From Deltaproteobacteria bacterium (GTDB taxonomy: Bacteria; Desulfobacterota; Syntrophia; Syntrophales; UBA5619), in NCBI GenBank assembly GCA_021817825.1, contig JAKAFS010000026.1:1-42848 (forward strand): 42,848 bases of DNA. The letters are read 5' to 3'. Positions 1-8,514 of the stretch are shown here, one piece after another (position 1 is the first letter of the stretch; the number at the start of each line of letters is the position of its first letter). The notes below the pieces were generated by a model, which saw only the letters and a list, made by a program, of their open reading frames with translations, had not been told where the DNA came from and searched no databases. The position numbers and the translations under genes are program-made.

Positions 1-124
1 AAACCCGAACGGCATCATTGACCAATTTCGATAAAGACTGCGACGTTTCGATGGCCTTTAGGCGCAGTGCCCTGTGTATTTCGGGATCCAAGTAGATCGT
101 GGCACGAGTTGTGAGTGTTCTCAT
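1..124 (-). CDS. Partial ribbon-helix-helix (CopG/Arc-type) DNA-binding protein
   Basis: This is the N-terminal 41 residues of a minus-strand gene that runs off the left edge. The start is ATG at 122-124, preceded by a good ribosome-binding site (GAGGTGG) 4 nt away. The visible residues include RATIYLDPEIHRALRLKA followed by SLSKLVNDAV, which is the strand-helix-helix pattern of ribbon-helix-helix antitoxins and small repressors: a beta strand for DNA contact, then helix A and helix B. Proteins like this usually repress their own promoter and often pair with a RelE/ParE or PIN toxin encoded just downstream, but the downstream side lies outside the window. Family assignment is from pattern only; whether a toxin partner exists cannot be seen. 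Confidence 0.7.
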   Translation of the reverse strand, partial: MRTLTTRATIYLDPEIHRALRLKAIETSQSLSKLVNDAVRV

Positions 125-323
125 AACACCACCTCGCTTGCCGTCGTTAGCCGTGGCTCCCTGCGAGAGTAAAACGAGGGTCGTCCCTTGCTGATAACGC
201 TTGGCGTACTTTCCCCGCACACCCCCTTTAAGAAGGGAGGCAAGATCGTATTCGGGACGAAGTTCATCAGTCTTTTCGTTTTTCGACTTCCTTTTCACAG
301 GCGATCCTCGCTAATGTCGGTGG

Positions 324-638
324 TCACCGGGAACCTGCTTTTTTGGCAACCCTCGGCACCGTCTTGCAGTTCCCCCTCATCGAGTGTTCCTGTTCAATTC
401 GGTCAGAGAGGAAGACCTTGACCAAGGACTGATAGGGCACGTCCCGTCTGTTTGCCAGCGACTTCAACTCTTCAAGCATCGACTCCGGCAGGCGCAAGGA
501 AATCGTCTTCACCGAGGGTTTGAGATTGGCAAATGTCTTTCTTTCCGCCTTTTTCCAATCAATATATTCCGTGGAGTCGTGGGATTGCCAGAAATCCCTC
601 TCTTCCCTTTCATTCTTGAATTTGGGTATCGTTTTCAT
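324..638 (-). CDS. brnA: CopG-type antitoxin (BrnA-like) of a type II toxin-antitoxin pair
   Basis: A 104-residue protein. The first half contains FWQSHDSTEYIDWKKAER, typical of the CopG_antitoxin family that pairs with BrnT. The second half has the ribbon-helix-helix core SVKTISLRLPESMLEELKSL with QSLVKVFLSDRI as the second helix. It begins inside the 3' end of the BrnT-like toxin gene, a 29-nt overlap that implies translational coupling, toxin first. In characterised BrnTA systems the antitoxin neutralises the RNase toxin and represses the shared promoter, so the palindrome at 941-959 is its expected target. The basic tail (last ~15 residues) is not part of the fold. Pairing and order make the call secure; the exact subfamily (BrnA proper or PF12441-like) is less certain. 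Confidence 0.8.
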   Translation of the reverse strand: MKTIPKFKNEREERDFWQSHDSTEYIDWKKAERKTFANLKPSVKTISLRLPESMLEELKSLANRRDVPYQSLVKVFLSDRIEQEHSMRGNCKTVPRVAKKAGSR

Positions 639-933
639 GTTCTTGATACGCCTTCCTTTCTTTCCTATTCATGTCTCTCGCAGAAATGACCCTCAATTTG
701 TCTTCGCGAACCGTGAAGACCAGAAACAATCGCCTCCCTGAGTTCGTCTGTCCCAGAACATAGAAACGGGCCTCGGTCTGTAAGTGCTTGTCATCACTAC
801 CGGTGATGATCGGAAGGTTAAAGAAGACCTGCTCACACTCGACCGGGGTTACCCGATGTTTGTCGCCAATCTTCCCGGAATTGTATTTGTCCCATTCAAA
901 TCCGGCACTTCGCGAAAGGAGATCAGATATCAT
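610..933 (-). CDS. brnT: BrnT-family ribonuclease toxin
   Basis: A 107-residue protein of the BrnT family, which folds like RelE and cleaves RNA. Recognisable elements are FEWDKYNSGKIGDKH near residues 12-26, VTPVECEQVFFN, then EARFYVLGQT and RLFLVFTVRED (the central strands), and the C-terminal RVISARDMNRKERKAY, where the family has its conserved Arg, Ser/Ala, Arg and Glu/Lys-rich helix. Length is close to the usual 90-100 residues. The ATG at 931-933 lies only about 7 bp from a -10 box, so the transcript may be leaderless or nearly so; no closer in-frame start is available. It overlaps the antitoxin gene by 29 nt and sits in a small accessory patch beside another RHH gene. Confidence 0.8.
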   Translation of the reverse strand: MISDLLSRSAGFEWDKYNSGKIGDKHRVTPVECEQVFFNLPIITGSDDKHLQTEARFYVLGQTNSGRRLFLVFTVREDKLRVISARDMNRKERKAYQEHENDTQIQE

Positions 934-939
934 GGCTAT

Positions 940-968
940 AGTATATTCCTATCATATACACGTGTCAA
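940..968 (-). promoter_or_regulatory. brnTA promoter with overlapping palindromic operator
   Basis: Reading the minus strand, TTGACA (963-968) is followed by a 17-bp spacer and TATACT (940-945), an almost perfect sigma-70 promoter. A perfect inverted repeat, GTATAT-N7-ATATAC at 941-959, covers the spacer and most of the -10 box, which is where an autorepressing RHH antitoxin would bind. The predicted transcription start is at or within a few bases of the brnT ATG (933). Confidence 0.8.
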
Positions 969-1014
969 ATTGTCTAGAGTTCCAAAGCATTACCTAATAG
1001 AAAAGAATCTTTGG

Positions 1015-1034
1015 ACTCCCGCTTTCGCGGGAGT
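1015..1034. repeat. Palindromic intergenic repeat (dRS3-like), copy 1
   Basis: ACTCCCGC-TTTC-GCGGGAGT, a perfect 8-bp inverted repeat with a 4-nt loop, followed by GAC. It is the same family as the repeats at 3855-4135 (TGGATTCCCGC...GCGGGAATGAC). The pattern resembles the 20-bp neisserial dRS3 consensus ATTCCC-N8-GGGAAT, differing by one compensated base pair. It lies between the end of the ABC-importer operon and the brnTA promoter, and could also slow transcription leaving the operon, but no T-run follows. Confidence 0.75.
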
Positions 1035-1060
1035 GACAGGAAAACGTACCTCGTCGCTAG

Positions 1061-2095
1061 TCAGGGCTCCAGGACGACCTTGAGCAGGCCCGGCTCGCGC
1101 CGGTAGAGGCGGTCGAACCAGACGGCGCCTTCGGCAAGCGGCGCCACGGCGCTCACGAGGGCGCGAACGTTGATCTTTTTTTGCGCCATGAGGTCGAGGA
1201 GCAGAGGGTACTCGCCGGCCGTGGCGCAGGAGCCGAGCAGGGTGAGCTGGCGCGTCACCACGGACTGGAGGGGCAACTCCACGGTGGGGCTGATGTTGCC
1301 GATCAGGGTGACGGTGCCGCCTTTGCGGGTCAGGTCGATGGCCGTGCGGAGCGGGGCTGTGGCCCCCACGGCCTCGAAGGCATGGTCCGCGCCGCGGCCG
1401 AAGGTCAGGGAAAGAACCTGGTTCGCTGTCTCGGGAAGCGCGGGATCGAAGGCAGCGTCGGCGCCGAAGCGAAGCGCCGCCTCCCGTCGCTGGGGATCCG
1501 TATCCAAAGCGACGAGGAGGCCGGGGGCGCTGACGCGGAGGATCTGGAGAAGCAAAAGGCCGATCAGCCCCGTGCCCACGATCAGAAGCGAATCGCCGAG
1601 GGCGATGGGCGTGCGGGTCACGGCATGGGCGGCCACGGCAGCGGGTTCCGCAAGGGCCGCCTCCACGAAATCGACCCCTTCGGGCAGGCGATAGGCGATC
1701 CGCTCCGGTACGACCACGTATTCGGCAAAGGTCCCGCTGCGGCTGTATTCGGCGCAGGAGACCCCGAGCACCTGACGGTCGTCGCAGAGGTTGACCTCGC
1801 CGCGGCGGCAGAAAAAGCAGGCGCCGCAGTATTCCGTGGAATCGAAGGTGACGCGGTCGCCGACCTTGAAGCGCTTGACGGCCGAACCCACGGCCACGAC
1901 CTCGCCCGCGGCCTCGTGGCCCATGACGATCGGCGGCCGACGCCGGCCCGTGGAGCCGTCCATCCCATGGACGTCGGAGCCGCAGATCGCCGCGGCTTTC
2001 ACCCGGACAAGGAGGTCGTCGGCGGCCCGCAAGACCGGATCGGGGACGTCCTTATAGGCAAATTGATTGTATGCTTCCAGCACGAGGGCCTTCAT
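1061..2095 (-). CDS. Zinc-dependent alcohol/polyol dehydrogenase (MDR family)
   Basis: A 344-residue medium-chain dehydrogenase/reductase that oxidises a secondary alcohol or polyol with NAD(P). The catalytic zinc site is visible as AICGSDVHG (Cys near 38) and GHEAAGEV (His-Glu near 59). The structural zinc lobe is CGACFFCRRGEVNLC, with four cysteines near 90-105. The nucleotide-binding turn is LIVGTGLIGLL near 168-178, followed by the acidic residue in ALDTD that suggests NAD preference. It belongs to the sorbitol/threonine/butanediol dehydrogenase branch. It starts 4 bp after the second permease gene, as the last gene of a carbohydrate ABC-importer operon. That context recalls polyol loci such as smo (sorbitol/mannitol importer plus dehydrogenase), but the true substrate cannot be read from sequence. 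Confidence 0.88.
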   Translation of the reverse strand: MKALVLEAYNQFAYKDVPDPVLRAADDLLVRVKAAAICGSDVHGMDGSTGRRRPPIVMGHEAAGEVVAVGSAVKRFKVGDRVTFDSTEYCGACFFCRRGEVNLCDDRQVLGVSCAEYSRSGTFAEYVVVPERIAYRLPEGVDFVEAALAEPAAVAAHAVTRTPIALGDSLLIVGTGLIGLLLLQILRVSAPGLLVALDTDPQRREAALRFGADAAFDPALPETANQVLSLTFGRGADHAFEAVGATAPLRTAIDLTRKGGTVTLIGNISPTVELPLQSVVTRQLTLLGSCATAGEYPLLLDLMAQKKINVRALVSAVAPLAEGAVWFDRLYRREPGLLKVVLEP

Positions 2096-2099
2096 TGTT

Positions 2100-2915
2100 T
2101 TACCCCTTGACCGCGCCCATGGTCAGCCCCTTGACCACGTATTTCTGGAAGATCATGGTCAGGATGATGGCCGGGGTCATGATCGCGACTGCCGCGGCCA
2201 TGACGCCGCCCCAGTCCACCTCTACGTAGGAGACGAAATTATAGACCGCAATCGGCAGGGTCTTGGTCTTTTCCATGCTCAAGACCTGGGAAAACATGAA
2301 GTTGTTCCAGGAAAAGATGAAGGAAAGGGTCGTCGCCGTGATGATCCCGGGCCCCGAAAGCGGCAGGATGATTTTGAGGAAGGCGTATTGGCGCGTCGCG
2401 CCGTCCACCATGGCCGACTCTTCCAGCTCCCGCGGGATGGAGCTGAAATAGGTGGCCATGATCCAGACCACGATCGGCAGGGCGATCAGCATGTGGCTCA
2501 GGATCAATGCCACGTAGCTGTCCATGAGCTTGAGCCGGGAAAAGACGATGTACCAGGGCATGAGGAAGGAGATCCCCGGCATGAGCCGTGCGAGCAAGAT
2601 GAAGACGGCAAGCTTCTTCTGGGCGTAACGGGAGATGGAATAGGCGGCCGGCAAGCCCAAAAGGAGCGAAAGCCCTACCGAGACGACCCCCACGACGGTC
2701 GAGTTGAAGAAGTAGCGCAGGAAATTCTGCTCCCCGAAGACCTTCAGGTAATTTTGCAGAGTCGGCACGAAGAGGAGCTTCGGCGGCCAGGAGATGATGT
2801 CCACCTGGGTCTTGAAGGAGGAGGTCAGCATCCAGAGAAAGGGAAAGAGGACCACAAGCGCGATCAGGAGGACCGCGAAATAAAAGAGGCACTGAAAGAA
2901 AAATTTCTTGCTCAT
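2100..2915 (-). CDS. Carbohydrate ABC transporter permease, MalG-like
   Basis: A 271-residue inner-membrane permease of the MalG/UgpE class with about six membrane segments, the first near residues 10-32. The cytoplasmic EAA loop that docks to the ATPase is clear: ELEESAMVDGATRQYAFLKI, then ILPLSGPG. A large periplasmic segment follows the first helix (SSFKTQVDIISWPP, where MalG-type proteins have their P1 loop). It is the second permease of the importer, 10 bp downstream of the MalF-like gene and 4 bp upstream of the dehydrogenase, so the three are co-transcribed. Full length for the family, no anomalies. Confidence 0.92.
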   Translation of the reverse strand: MSKKFFFQCLFYFAVLLIALVVLFPFLWMLTSSFKTQVDIISWPPKLLFVPTLQNYLKVFGEQNFLRYFFNSTVVGVVSVGLSLLLGLPAAYSISRYAQKKLAVFILLARLMPGISFLMPWYIVFSRLKLMDSYVALILSHMLIALPIVVWIMATYFSSIPRELEESAMVDGATRQYAFLKIILPLSGPGIITATTLSFIFSWNNFMFSQVLSMEKTKTLPIAVYNFVSYVEVDWGGVMAAAVAIMTPAIILTMIFQKYVVKGLTMGAVKG

Positions 2916-2925
2916 GGCGGACTCC

Positions 2926-3804
2926 TTAATGCTCCGACGCGGCGCGCAGCTTCATGATGGCAAGGCTGCACCCGAAGACGAGGAGGAAGAGGGCCACCAG
3001 GATCACCGCCGACTGGCCCATGCGAAAATACTCGAAGCTGTATTTGAAACCCATGATGTTGAGCGTCTCCGAGGCATAGCCCGGGCCGCCGCCGGTCATG
3101 GCGAAGATGATGTCGAAGGTCTTGAGGGCGTCGATGAGCCGCAGGATCACGGCGGTCAGGATGACCGGCATGACCATGGGAAGCGTCACGTGGCGGAGGA
3201 TCTGCCACTCGCTGGCGCCGTCCACCCGCGCCGCTTCCAGGGGCTCGCTGGAGAGCCCCGCCAAGCCCGCCAGGACAATGAGCGTGATCATGGGGGTCCA
3301 CTGCCAGACATCGACGATGATGAGCGAGGGGATGACGGTCCCGGGGCTCGTGATCCAGGCGGCCTGGGGCAGCCCCAGGGTCTTGAGCAGGAAGTTGGCC
3401 AGGCCGATCGTGGGATCGTAGAAGAGGTTAAAGACGATGCCCACGGCGACCGGCGTCGCGACAAGAGGCAAAAGGAGCAGCAGTTTCGCCACCCCCTTGC
3501 CGACAAAGGTCCGGTTCAGGATCAGGGCGATGGTCACGCCGAGGAACCCCTCGATCGCCACGGCAAAGAAGGTGAAGACGAAGGTGCGAAACACGGCGGC
3601 CAGAAAGCGGGGTTCGTTGAACACCCTAAGATAGCTCTTGAACCCCACGAAGGAAAGGGGCATGCCGGAGGTGAGGTTCCAGTTGGTGAGGCTCAAAAAG
3701 AGCGTATAGAGCACGGGAAAGATCATCAGCACGGCGACGAAGACGATCGCCGGCAGGGGAAACAGGAGCTTAAGATTCCGTTCGGTCAAAACCGAATGCG
3801 TCAT
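2926..3804 (-). CDS. Carbohydrate ABC transporter permease, MalF/UgpA-like
   Basis: A 292-residue inner-membrane permease with six predicted membrane segments (first near residues 14-38) and the EAA loop EAARVDGASEWQILRHVTLP in its C-terminal half. I place the start at the ATG at 3802-3804, which has an AGAGG ribosome-binding site 5 nt upstream. A longer reading from a TTG at 3834 has no such site. It follows the binding-protein gene after an unusually long gap of 366 bp packed with palindromic repeats, and is closely followed by the MalG-like permease. Together with the ATPase at 5528-6631 the genes make a complete CUT1-type importer. Confidence 0.92.
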   Translation of the reverse strand: MTHSVLTERNLKLLFPLPAIVFVAVLMIFPVLYTLFLSLTNWNLTSGMPLSFVGFKSYLRVFNEPRFLAAVFRTFVFTFFAVAIEGFLGVTIALILNRTFVGKGVAKLLLLLPLVATPVAVGIVFNLFYDPTIGLANFLLKTLGLPQAAWITSPGTVIPSLIIVDVWQWTPMITLIVLAGLAGLSSEPLEAARVDGASEWQILRHVTLPMVMPVILTAVILRLIDALKTFDIIFAMTGGGPGYASETLNIMGFKYSFEYFRMGQSAVILVALFLLVFGCSLAIMKLRAASEH

Positions 3805-4170
3805 GGAAACCTCTGGTGTACATTGCTCCGGCAATCCAAGCTGCCTACACAGTCATTCCCGCCCCCGCTTTGGCGCGGATAAACTCCCGCGGGAATCTAA
3901 AACGGAACTGGATGCCGGATCGGGCTAGCCCCGGACTCGATCCGGGGTTTCGGCCGTCGGGCCTTTGCAGAGGCCCGACAGCCGGGTTAAAGTCAATTCA
4001 GCCAGTCCTGGATTCTCGCTTTCGCGGGAAATCCGCATCTCCCCGTGGGGCACCAGGTCGGCCTGAAAATATCTGTCACCCCCGCGAAAGCGGGGGCCCA
4101 GAAGTTCTTTGGTGGATTCCCGCCTGCGCGGGAATGACAAAAAAGATCGCAACTTTCGTAGTAATGCCCC
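3805..4170. repeat. 366-bp intra-operon gap filled with palindromic repeats
   Basis: No gene is visible here. The gap holds a series of inverted repeats: ATTCCCGC (3855-3862) facing GCGGGAAT (3889-3896); CCCCGGA-CTCGA-TCCGGGG (3929-3947); GTCGGGCCT-TTGCAG-AGGCCCGAC (3956-3979); an imperfect copy GGATTCTCGC...GCGGGAAATCC (4010-4034); CCCCCGC-GAAA-GCGGGGG (4079-4096); and ATTCCCGC-CTGC-GCGGGAAT (4116-4135). The last matches the dRS3-like pattern ATTCCC-N8-GGGAAT exactly. Stable hairpins here would protect the 3' end of the upstream binding-protein mRNA or terminate part of the transcripts, a common way of making more binding protein than permease. They also look like dispersed mobile repeats (see 1015-1034). 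Confidence 0.8.
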
Positions 4171-5427
4171 TTACTTTCCGTATTCGCCCGTGTCCTTGAG
4201 GAGTTCGTTGACCTTCGCCACGTTCTCCTTGGCCATCTTCTCGAGCTTCGCCGATGCGCCCTTGGTGTCGATCGATTCGATGACCAGCTCGCCGATGATG
4301 TCGCGGGCCTCGCCCACGGCGCTCATGTAGGGCCGATCGAGGGGATAGCCGTTCTTGGCGGCAAAGGCGCGCGTCTCGACGAGGCCCGGATTGATCTTGG
4401 CAAGGACCTCCTTGTCCTGCCAGACCGAGGAGCGGGCCATGGTGATGTTGGCGATCATGCCTTTTTTCGCCAGCTCCTTGCTCTGCGCCCAGTCGAGGAA
4501 CTTCTTGGCCAGGGCGGTCTTCTTGGACTGCTTGGCGACCGCGATGCCCCAGGAGCAGACGATGAAGGGCGAGCTATTCTTGGGACCGGCCGGGAGATTG
4601 GCGATCCCGACGTTCTCGGCCGGGATCTGCGTCTTGGCCGGATCGATGATCTGGCCGTAGAAGACCGAGGCGTCGGTCCACATGGCGACCTTGCCGGCCT
4701 GGAACACGGGCATGATGTTCTCCCAGGACATGGAGGTCACTCCCTTGGGACCGTAGTTGCCCAGGAGCTTCCCGTAGAAGCGGATTGCCTCCAGGGCCGG
4801 TTTGGAGTTGAAGACCGCCACCCCCTTGTCCAGGTAGAGGCCTCCGTAGTTATAGACGTAGCTGGAAAGCTGGGTCACCGCGGCGGCGCCCTTGCCGCGC
4901 GAGGCGATGCCCGCCATGTCGGCGGAGTTGATCTTCTTGGCCGCGGCTTCCAGTTCCGCGAAGGTCTTGGGGACGTTCAGCTTGGCGTTTTTGAGCACGT
5001 CTTTCCGGTAGTAGAGGACCTGCCATTCCGTGACCAGCGGGACGATGTAGGGCCGGCCGCCGAAGGAAACGACGCTCATGACGTTCTTGGGATAATCGGA
5101 AAGGTCCATTCCGGCCAGGGACTCGTACCAGCCGTTTTTATAGAACATCTTCCCTTCCTGGAGGGGGCGGGTCATGAAGACGTCGACCGACGACGACTTG
5201 GTGGCGAACTCGGTCGTCAGTTTGGTCGTGAGCTGCCCCTCCTGGAGACTCTCGACATTCACCTTGATTCCCGAAGCCTGCTCGAATTCGGGAATGGCCG
5301 CTTTGAGCAGATCGCCGTAGGGATGATTCGCCAGAAGGACGCGAATCTCGTTGGTCTGCGCCAGCGCGCTTGCGCAGAGGACCAACGAAGCCAGCACCAC
5401 CAGGAACACCATCAGACTCTTTTTCAT
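4171..5427 (-). CDS. Extracellular sugar-binding protein of the ABC importer
   Basis: A 418-residue periplasmic solute-binding protein (family 1, MalE-like). The Sec signal peptide is residues 1-24 (MKKSLMVFLVVLASLVLC then ASALAQ, cleavage after ALA). Mature-domain features typical of the family are IRVLLANHPYGDLLKAAIPEFE, KVNVES, SSSVDVF, YYRKDVLK and the C-terminal KKFLDWAQSKE. The start is the ATG at 5425-5427, directly preceded by GGGAGGGAGT, a strong ribosome-binding site; an ATG four codons earlier has none. It lies 100 bp after the ATPase gene and 366 bp before the first permease. The ligand is probably a sugar or sugar alcohol, inferred only from the family and the neighbouring dehydrogenase. 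Confidence 0.92.
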   Translation of the reverse strand: MKKSLMVFLVVLASLVLCASALAQTNEIRVLLANHPYGDLLKAAIPEFEQASGIKVNVESLQEGQLTTKLTTEFATKSSSVDVFMTRPLQEGKMFYKNGWYESLAGMDLSDYPKNVMSVVSFGGRPYIVPLVTEWQVLYYRKDVLKNAKLNVPKTFAELEAAAKKINSADMAGIASRGKGAAAVTQLSSYVYNYGGLYLDKGVAVFNSKPALEAIRFYGKLLGNYGPKGVTSMSWENIMPVFQAGKVAMWTDASVFYGQIIDPAKTQIPAENVGIANLPAGPKNSSPFIVCSWGIAVAKQSKKTALAKKFLDWAQSKELAKKGMIANITMARSSVWQDKEVLAKINPGLVETRAFAAKNGYPLDRPYMSAVGEARDIIGELVIESIDTKGASAKLEKMAKENVAKVNELLKDTGEYGK

Positions 5428-5527
5428 ACTCCCTCCCATTAAGGTTAGTGAATACTCCAGATTCCATGGCGCCGCGCGAAACGGCGATTCCTGTCCCTGC
5501 CCTTCCCGGAGAGGCGAATGCAGGGGA

Positions 5528-6631
<1,104 letters not shown>

Positions 6632-6984
6632 GGGGTTTGTCCCTTATGTGTCTTTTTTTACGAAGAAATTCCTCCGTCCACCGGCCCGGCCGGCACTCAA
6701 GGGATTGAACTGGGAATATCGGTGCAGCCTTCCCGCTTGAAGGCCAAATAAAATGGATCGGGAGATTCGAGGCCCGGGATGACGGCGCTGCGCTTGCGCT
6801 GGAAAGATAGGGCTGGCATTTTTTTAATTCCCGCTGTGATTCTCTGTACGGAAACGTTCGTCATTTTGAATTATTACATAAACCAAACATTTGCCCATTA
6901 CAAGCTGAAAATAACGGATGGGGCGTCCGCAGCGACTCGATCGGTGGGGTCTTTTACGGTGAATGGACTTTGCGCAGTCGCACC
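6632..6984. other. 353-bp intergenic region upstream of the ABC-importer operon
   Basis: There is no convincing gene. The stretch 6830-6930 is markedly AT-rich compared with its surroundings and holds the best promoter candidate for the importer operon. The rest is the downstream side of fdhE; I see no clear terminator hairpin with a T-run after fdhE, so some read-through into the importer operon is possible. Confidence 0.6.
6875..6903 (-). promoter_or_regulatory. Candidate promoter of the ABC-importer operon
   Basis: On the minus strand TTGTAA (6898-6903) is followed by 17 bp and TATGTA (6875-6880), with AATAAT overlapping at 6870-6875 as an alternative -10. About 15 bp downstream of the -10 lies GGAAACGTTCG on the plus strand, with an AACGTT core (6853-6858) of the kind seen in LacI-family operators of sugar operons. 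The operator idea is weak because the flanks are not symmetrical. Confidence 0.4.
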
Positions 6985-7890
6985 TCAGGGTACGAAGAGC
7001 AGGTTCGGGCTCATGCGGTCGTAACCCGCCTCGTCGACGAGCAGGTCCAGCGCCAAGGTTGCCAGATCGTCCGCTACGGGGTCCGCTTCCGGCGCTTTTT
7101 CCCGGTAGAGTATTTTTAAATAACGCTTGCAGCCATCGCAGGTCTCGGCGCGAACCGTTCCGTCGCAGCCGTCCAGATAGCGATAGGCGATGCGGTTCCC
7201 CTCGCGGCAGGCGGCGCAGGTGACCCGCTCCAGATGCCATTCCGTGTTGCAGAGCCCGCAGTGAAGGTAGCGCAGTTTGGCGATCTCGCCATCCATTCGC
7301 ACGATGCCGGCCACGGGCAAAAAGCCGCAGCAGGGGCAAAGGCCCGGTGTGTCGAGAGGGGCGACCGCTCTTGGGTCGAGCTCGACAGCCAGGGACGTCC
7401 AGTGCACCTGCAAGGCGGCGGCGACGAAGGGAATGGAATCCCGATCGGGACCGCCGAACTCGCCTCGGAGGACTTGGTCGGCGATGGCTTCCAGGGCCGC
7501 GCCGTCCATGGTCCGAATGCGCTTCAGCGTCTCCTGCGCCGGGGAAGGCGCATGGGCCATCAGTGTCTGCGCAAGCGAGTTCAACGCTTCCCGCCAGCAT
7601 GGATCGCGCGGCCATGCGGTGGCGGAAATGGGCGGCAGACCATGGTTCCGGAAAAAAGACAGGGCCGCCTCGTCCGGAAGCGGCAGGGAGGGATAAGCCT
7701 GCAACAGCTCATGCTGAGCCAGGGTCAGACGACCGAGGAACAAGAGCCAATCGGCGAGGGAGTGGCCTTCGGCCAGGGCCGCAAACCGCCGGGACCGCTC
7801 CAGGAAAAGACGGGCGGGATCGGGAAAGCGCAGGAACGGTAGCGTCCCTGATGCCTGGGTATGGTCGTGCCGGATCGCCTCTGTCGTCAT
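6985..7890 (-). CDS. fdhE: FdhE-type formate dehydrogenase accessory protein
   Basis: A 301-residue cytoplasmic protein required for producing active respiratory formate dehydrogenase in enterobacteria, where FdhE binds the catalytic subunit before Tat export. The C-terminal half shows the family's rubredoxin-like zinc/iron sites: CPCCGFLPVAG, then HCGLCNTEWH, CAACREGN and CDGCKRYLK, four CxxC knuckles in all. The N-terminal helical half is poorly conserved, as usual. It follows fdhI by 3 bp and closes the fdhG-fdhH-fdhI-fdhE operon. Confidence 0.93.
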   Translation of the reverse strand: MTTEAIRHDHTQASGTLPFLRFPDPARLFLERSRRFAALAEGHSLADWLLFLGRLTLAQHELLQAYPSLPLPDEAALSFFRNHGLPPISATAWPRDPCWREALNSLAQTLMAHAPSPAQETLKRIRTMDGAALEAIADQVLRGEFGGPDRDSIPFVAAALQVHWTSLAVELDPRAVAPLDTPGLCPCCGFLPVAGIVRMDGEIAKLRYLHCGLCNTEWHLERVTCAACREGNRIAYRYLDGCDGTVRAETCDGCKRYLKILYREKAPEADPVADDLATLALDLLVDEAGYDRMSPNLLFVP

Positions 7891-7893
7891 GGG

Positions 7894-8514
7894 TCAGTTG
7901 CCCGTCATCCGGCGATACCAGAGGAGGTGGTGATGCTTGGCCCAAGCGCGGCTCACGGTTCCGTACACCATGGCCGGGATCGCTCCTTTGGTCCAGAGGG
8001 CCGCGTAAATATGGCCGAAGATGAGACCGATCATCGCCGCCCCCAGGGCCGCATGCACCAGGGAGGCCAAACGGACGATTTCCACGGGAAGGCTGTAGAA
8101 AGCGCGCCATATGCAGAGGCCCGAGAGGGCCAGCAAGAGCAGGCAGAGGCTCAGCGCCCAGAACATCAGCTTTTCGCCGGCATTGAATTTTTCCTGAGGG
8201 GGCATGCCGCGGTCACCGCCTTTGAGCAGCTCGCCGATCCTTTTCAACCACTCCCAGTCGCCGGGCCGCAGACCGTTGAGCGACCGGAACCGGACGAACA
8301 GAAAAGCGAAGAGGATCACCAGCCCCAGGCCGATGTAAGGATGCAGTATCCGCGCCCACACCCCGCCGCCGAAGAGCTGAACCAGCGGCCAGAAGGCGGG
8401 ATGGAAAAAGGCCAGGCCCGAAAGCGCCATCAGAACGAAGCCGATCGCGACCAGCCAGTGGTTGATCCGTTCCCGCGGTGTGAAGCGTTCCAATTCTTGC
8501 GGATGGCGGTTCAT
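7894..8514 (-). CDS. fdhI: Formate dehydrogenase cytochrome b subunit (gamma)
   Basis: A 206-residue inner-membrane di-heme cytochrome b of the FdnI/FdoI type that passes electrons from the beta subunit to quinone. It starts with [25 protein letters not shown], with a candidate heme-ligand His and membrane segment 1, then has [25 protein letters not shown] and [19 protein letters not shown], giving four membrane segments and the heme-ligand histidines. Its ATG overlaps the fdhH stop by 4 nt, so translation is coupled. The length matches the family. Confidence 0.92.
   Translation of the reverse strand: MNRHPQELERFTPRERINHWLVAIGFVLMALSGLAFFHPAFWPLVQLFGGGVWARILHPYIGLGLVILFAFLFVRFRSLNGLRPGDWEWLKRIGELLKGGDRGMPPQEKFNAGEKLMFWALSLCLLLLALSGLCIWRAFYSLPVEIVRLASLVHAALGAAMIGLIFGHIYAALWTKGAIPAMVYGTVSRAWAKHHHLLWYRRMTGN

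Noticed and set aside
2067..3882. Two long plus-strand frames across the two permease genes
   Set aside because: Both are low-complexity charged translations (rich in Gly, His, Asp, Glu) opposite convincing membrane permeases, so they are antisense artefacts.
3855..4135. CRISPR array in the repeat-rich gap
   Set aside because: The repeats are palindromes of differing sequence and spacing, without equal-length spacers or neighbouring cas genes.
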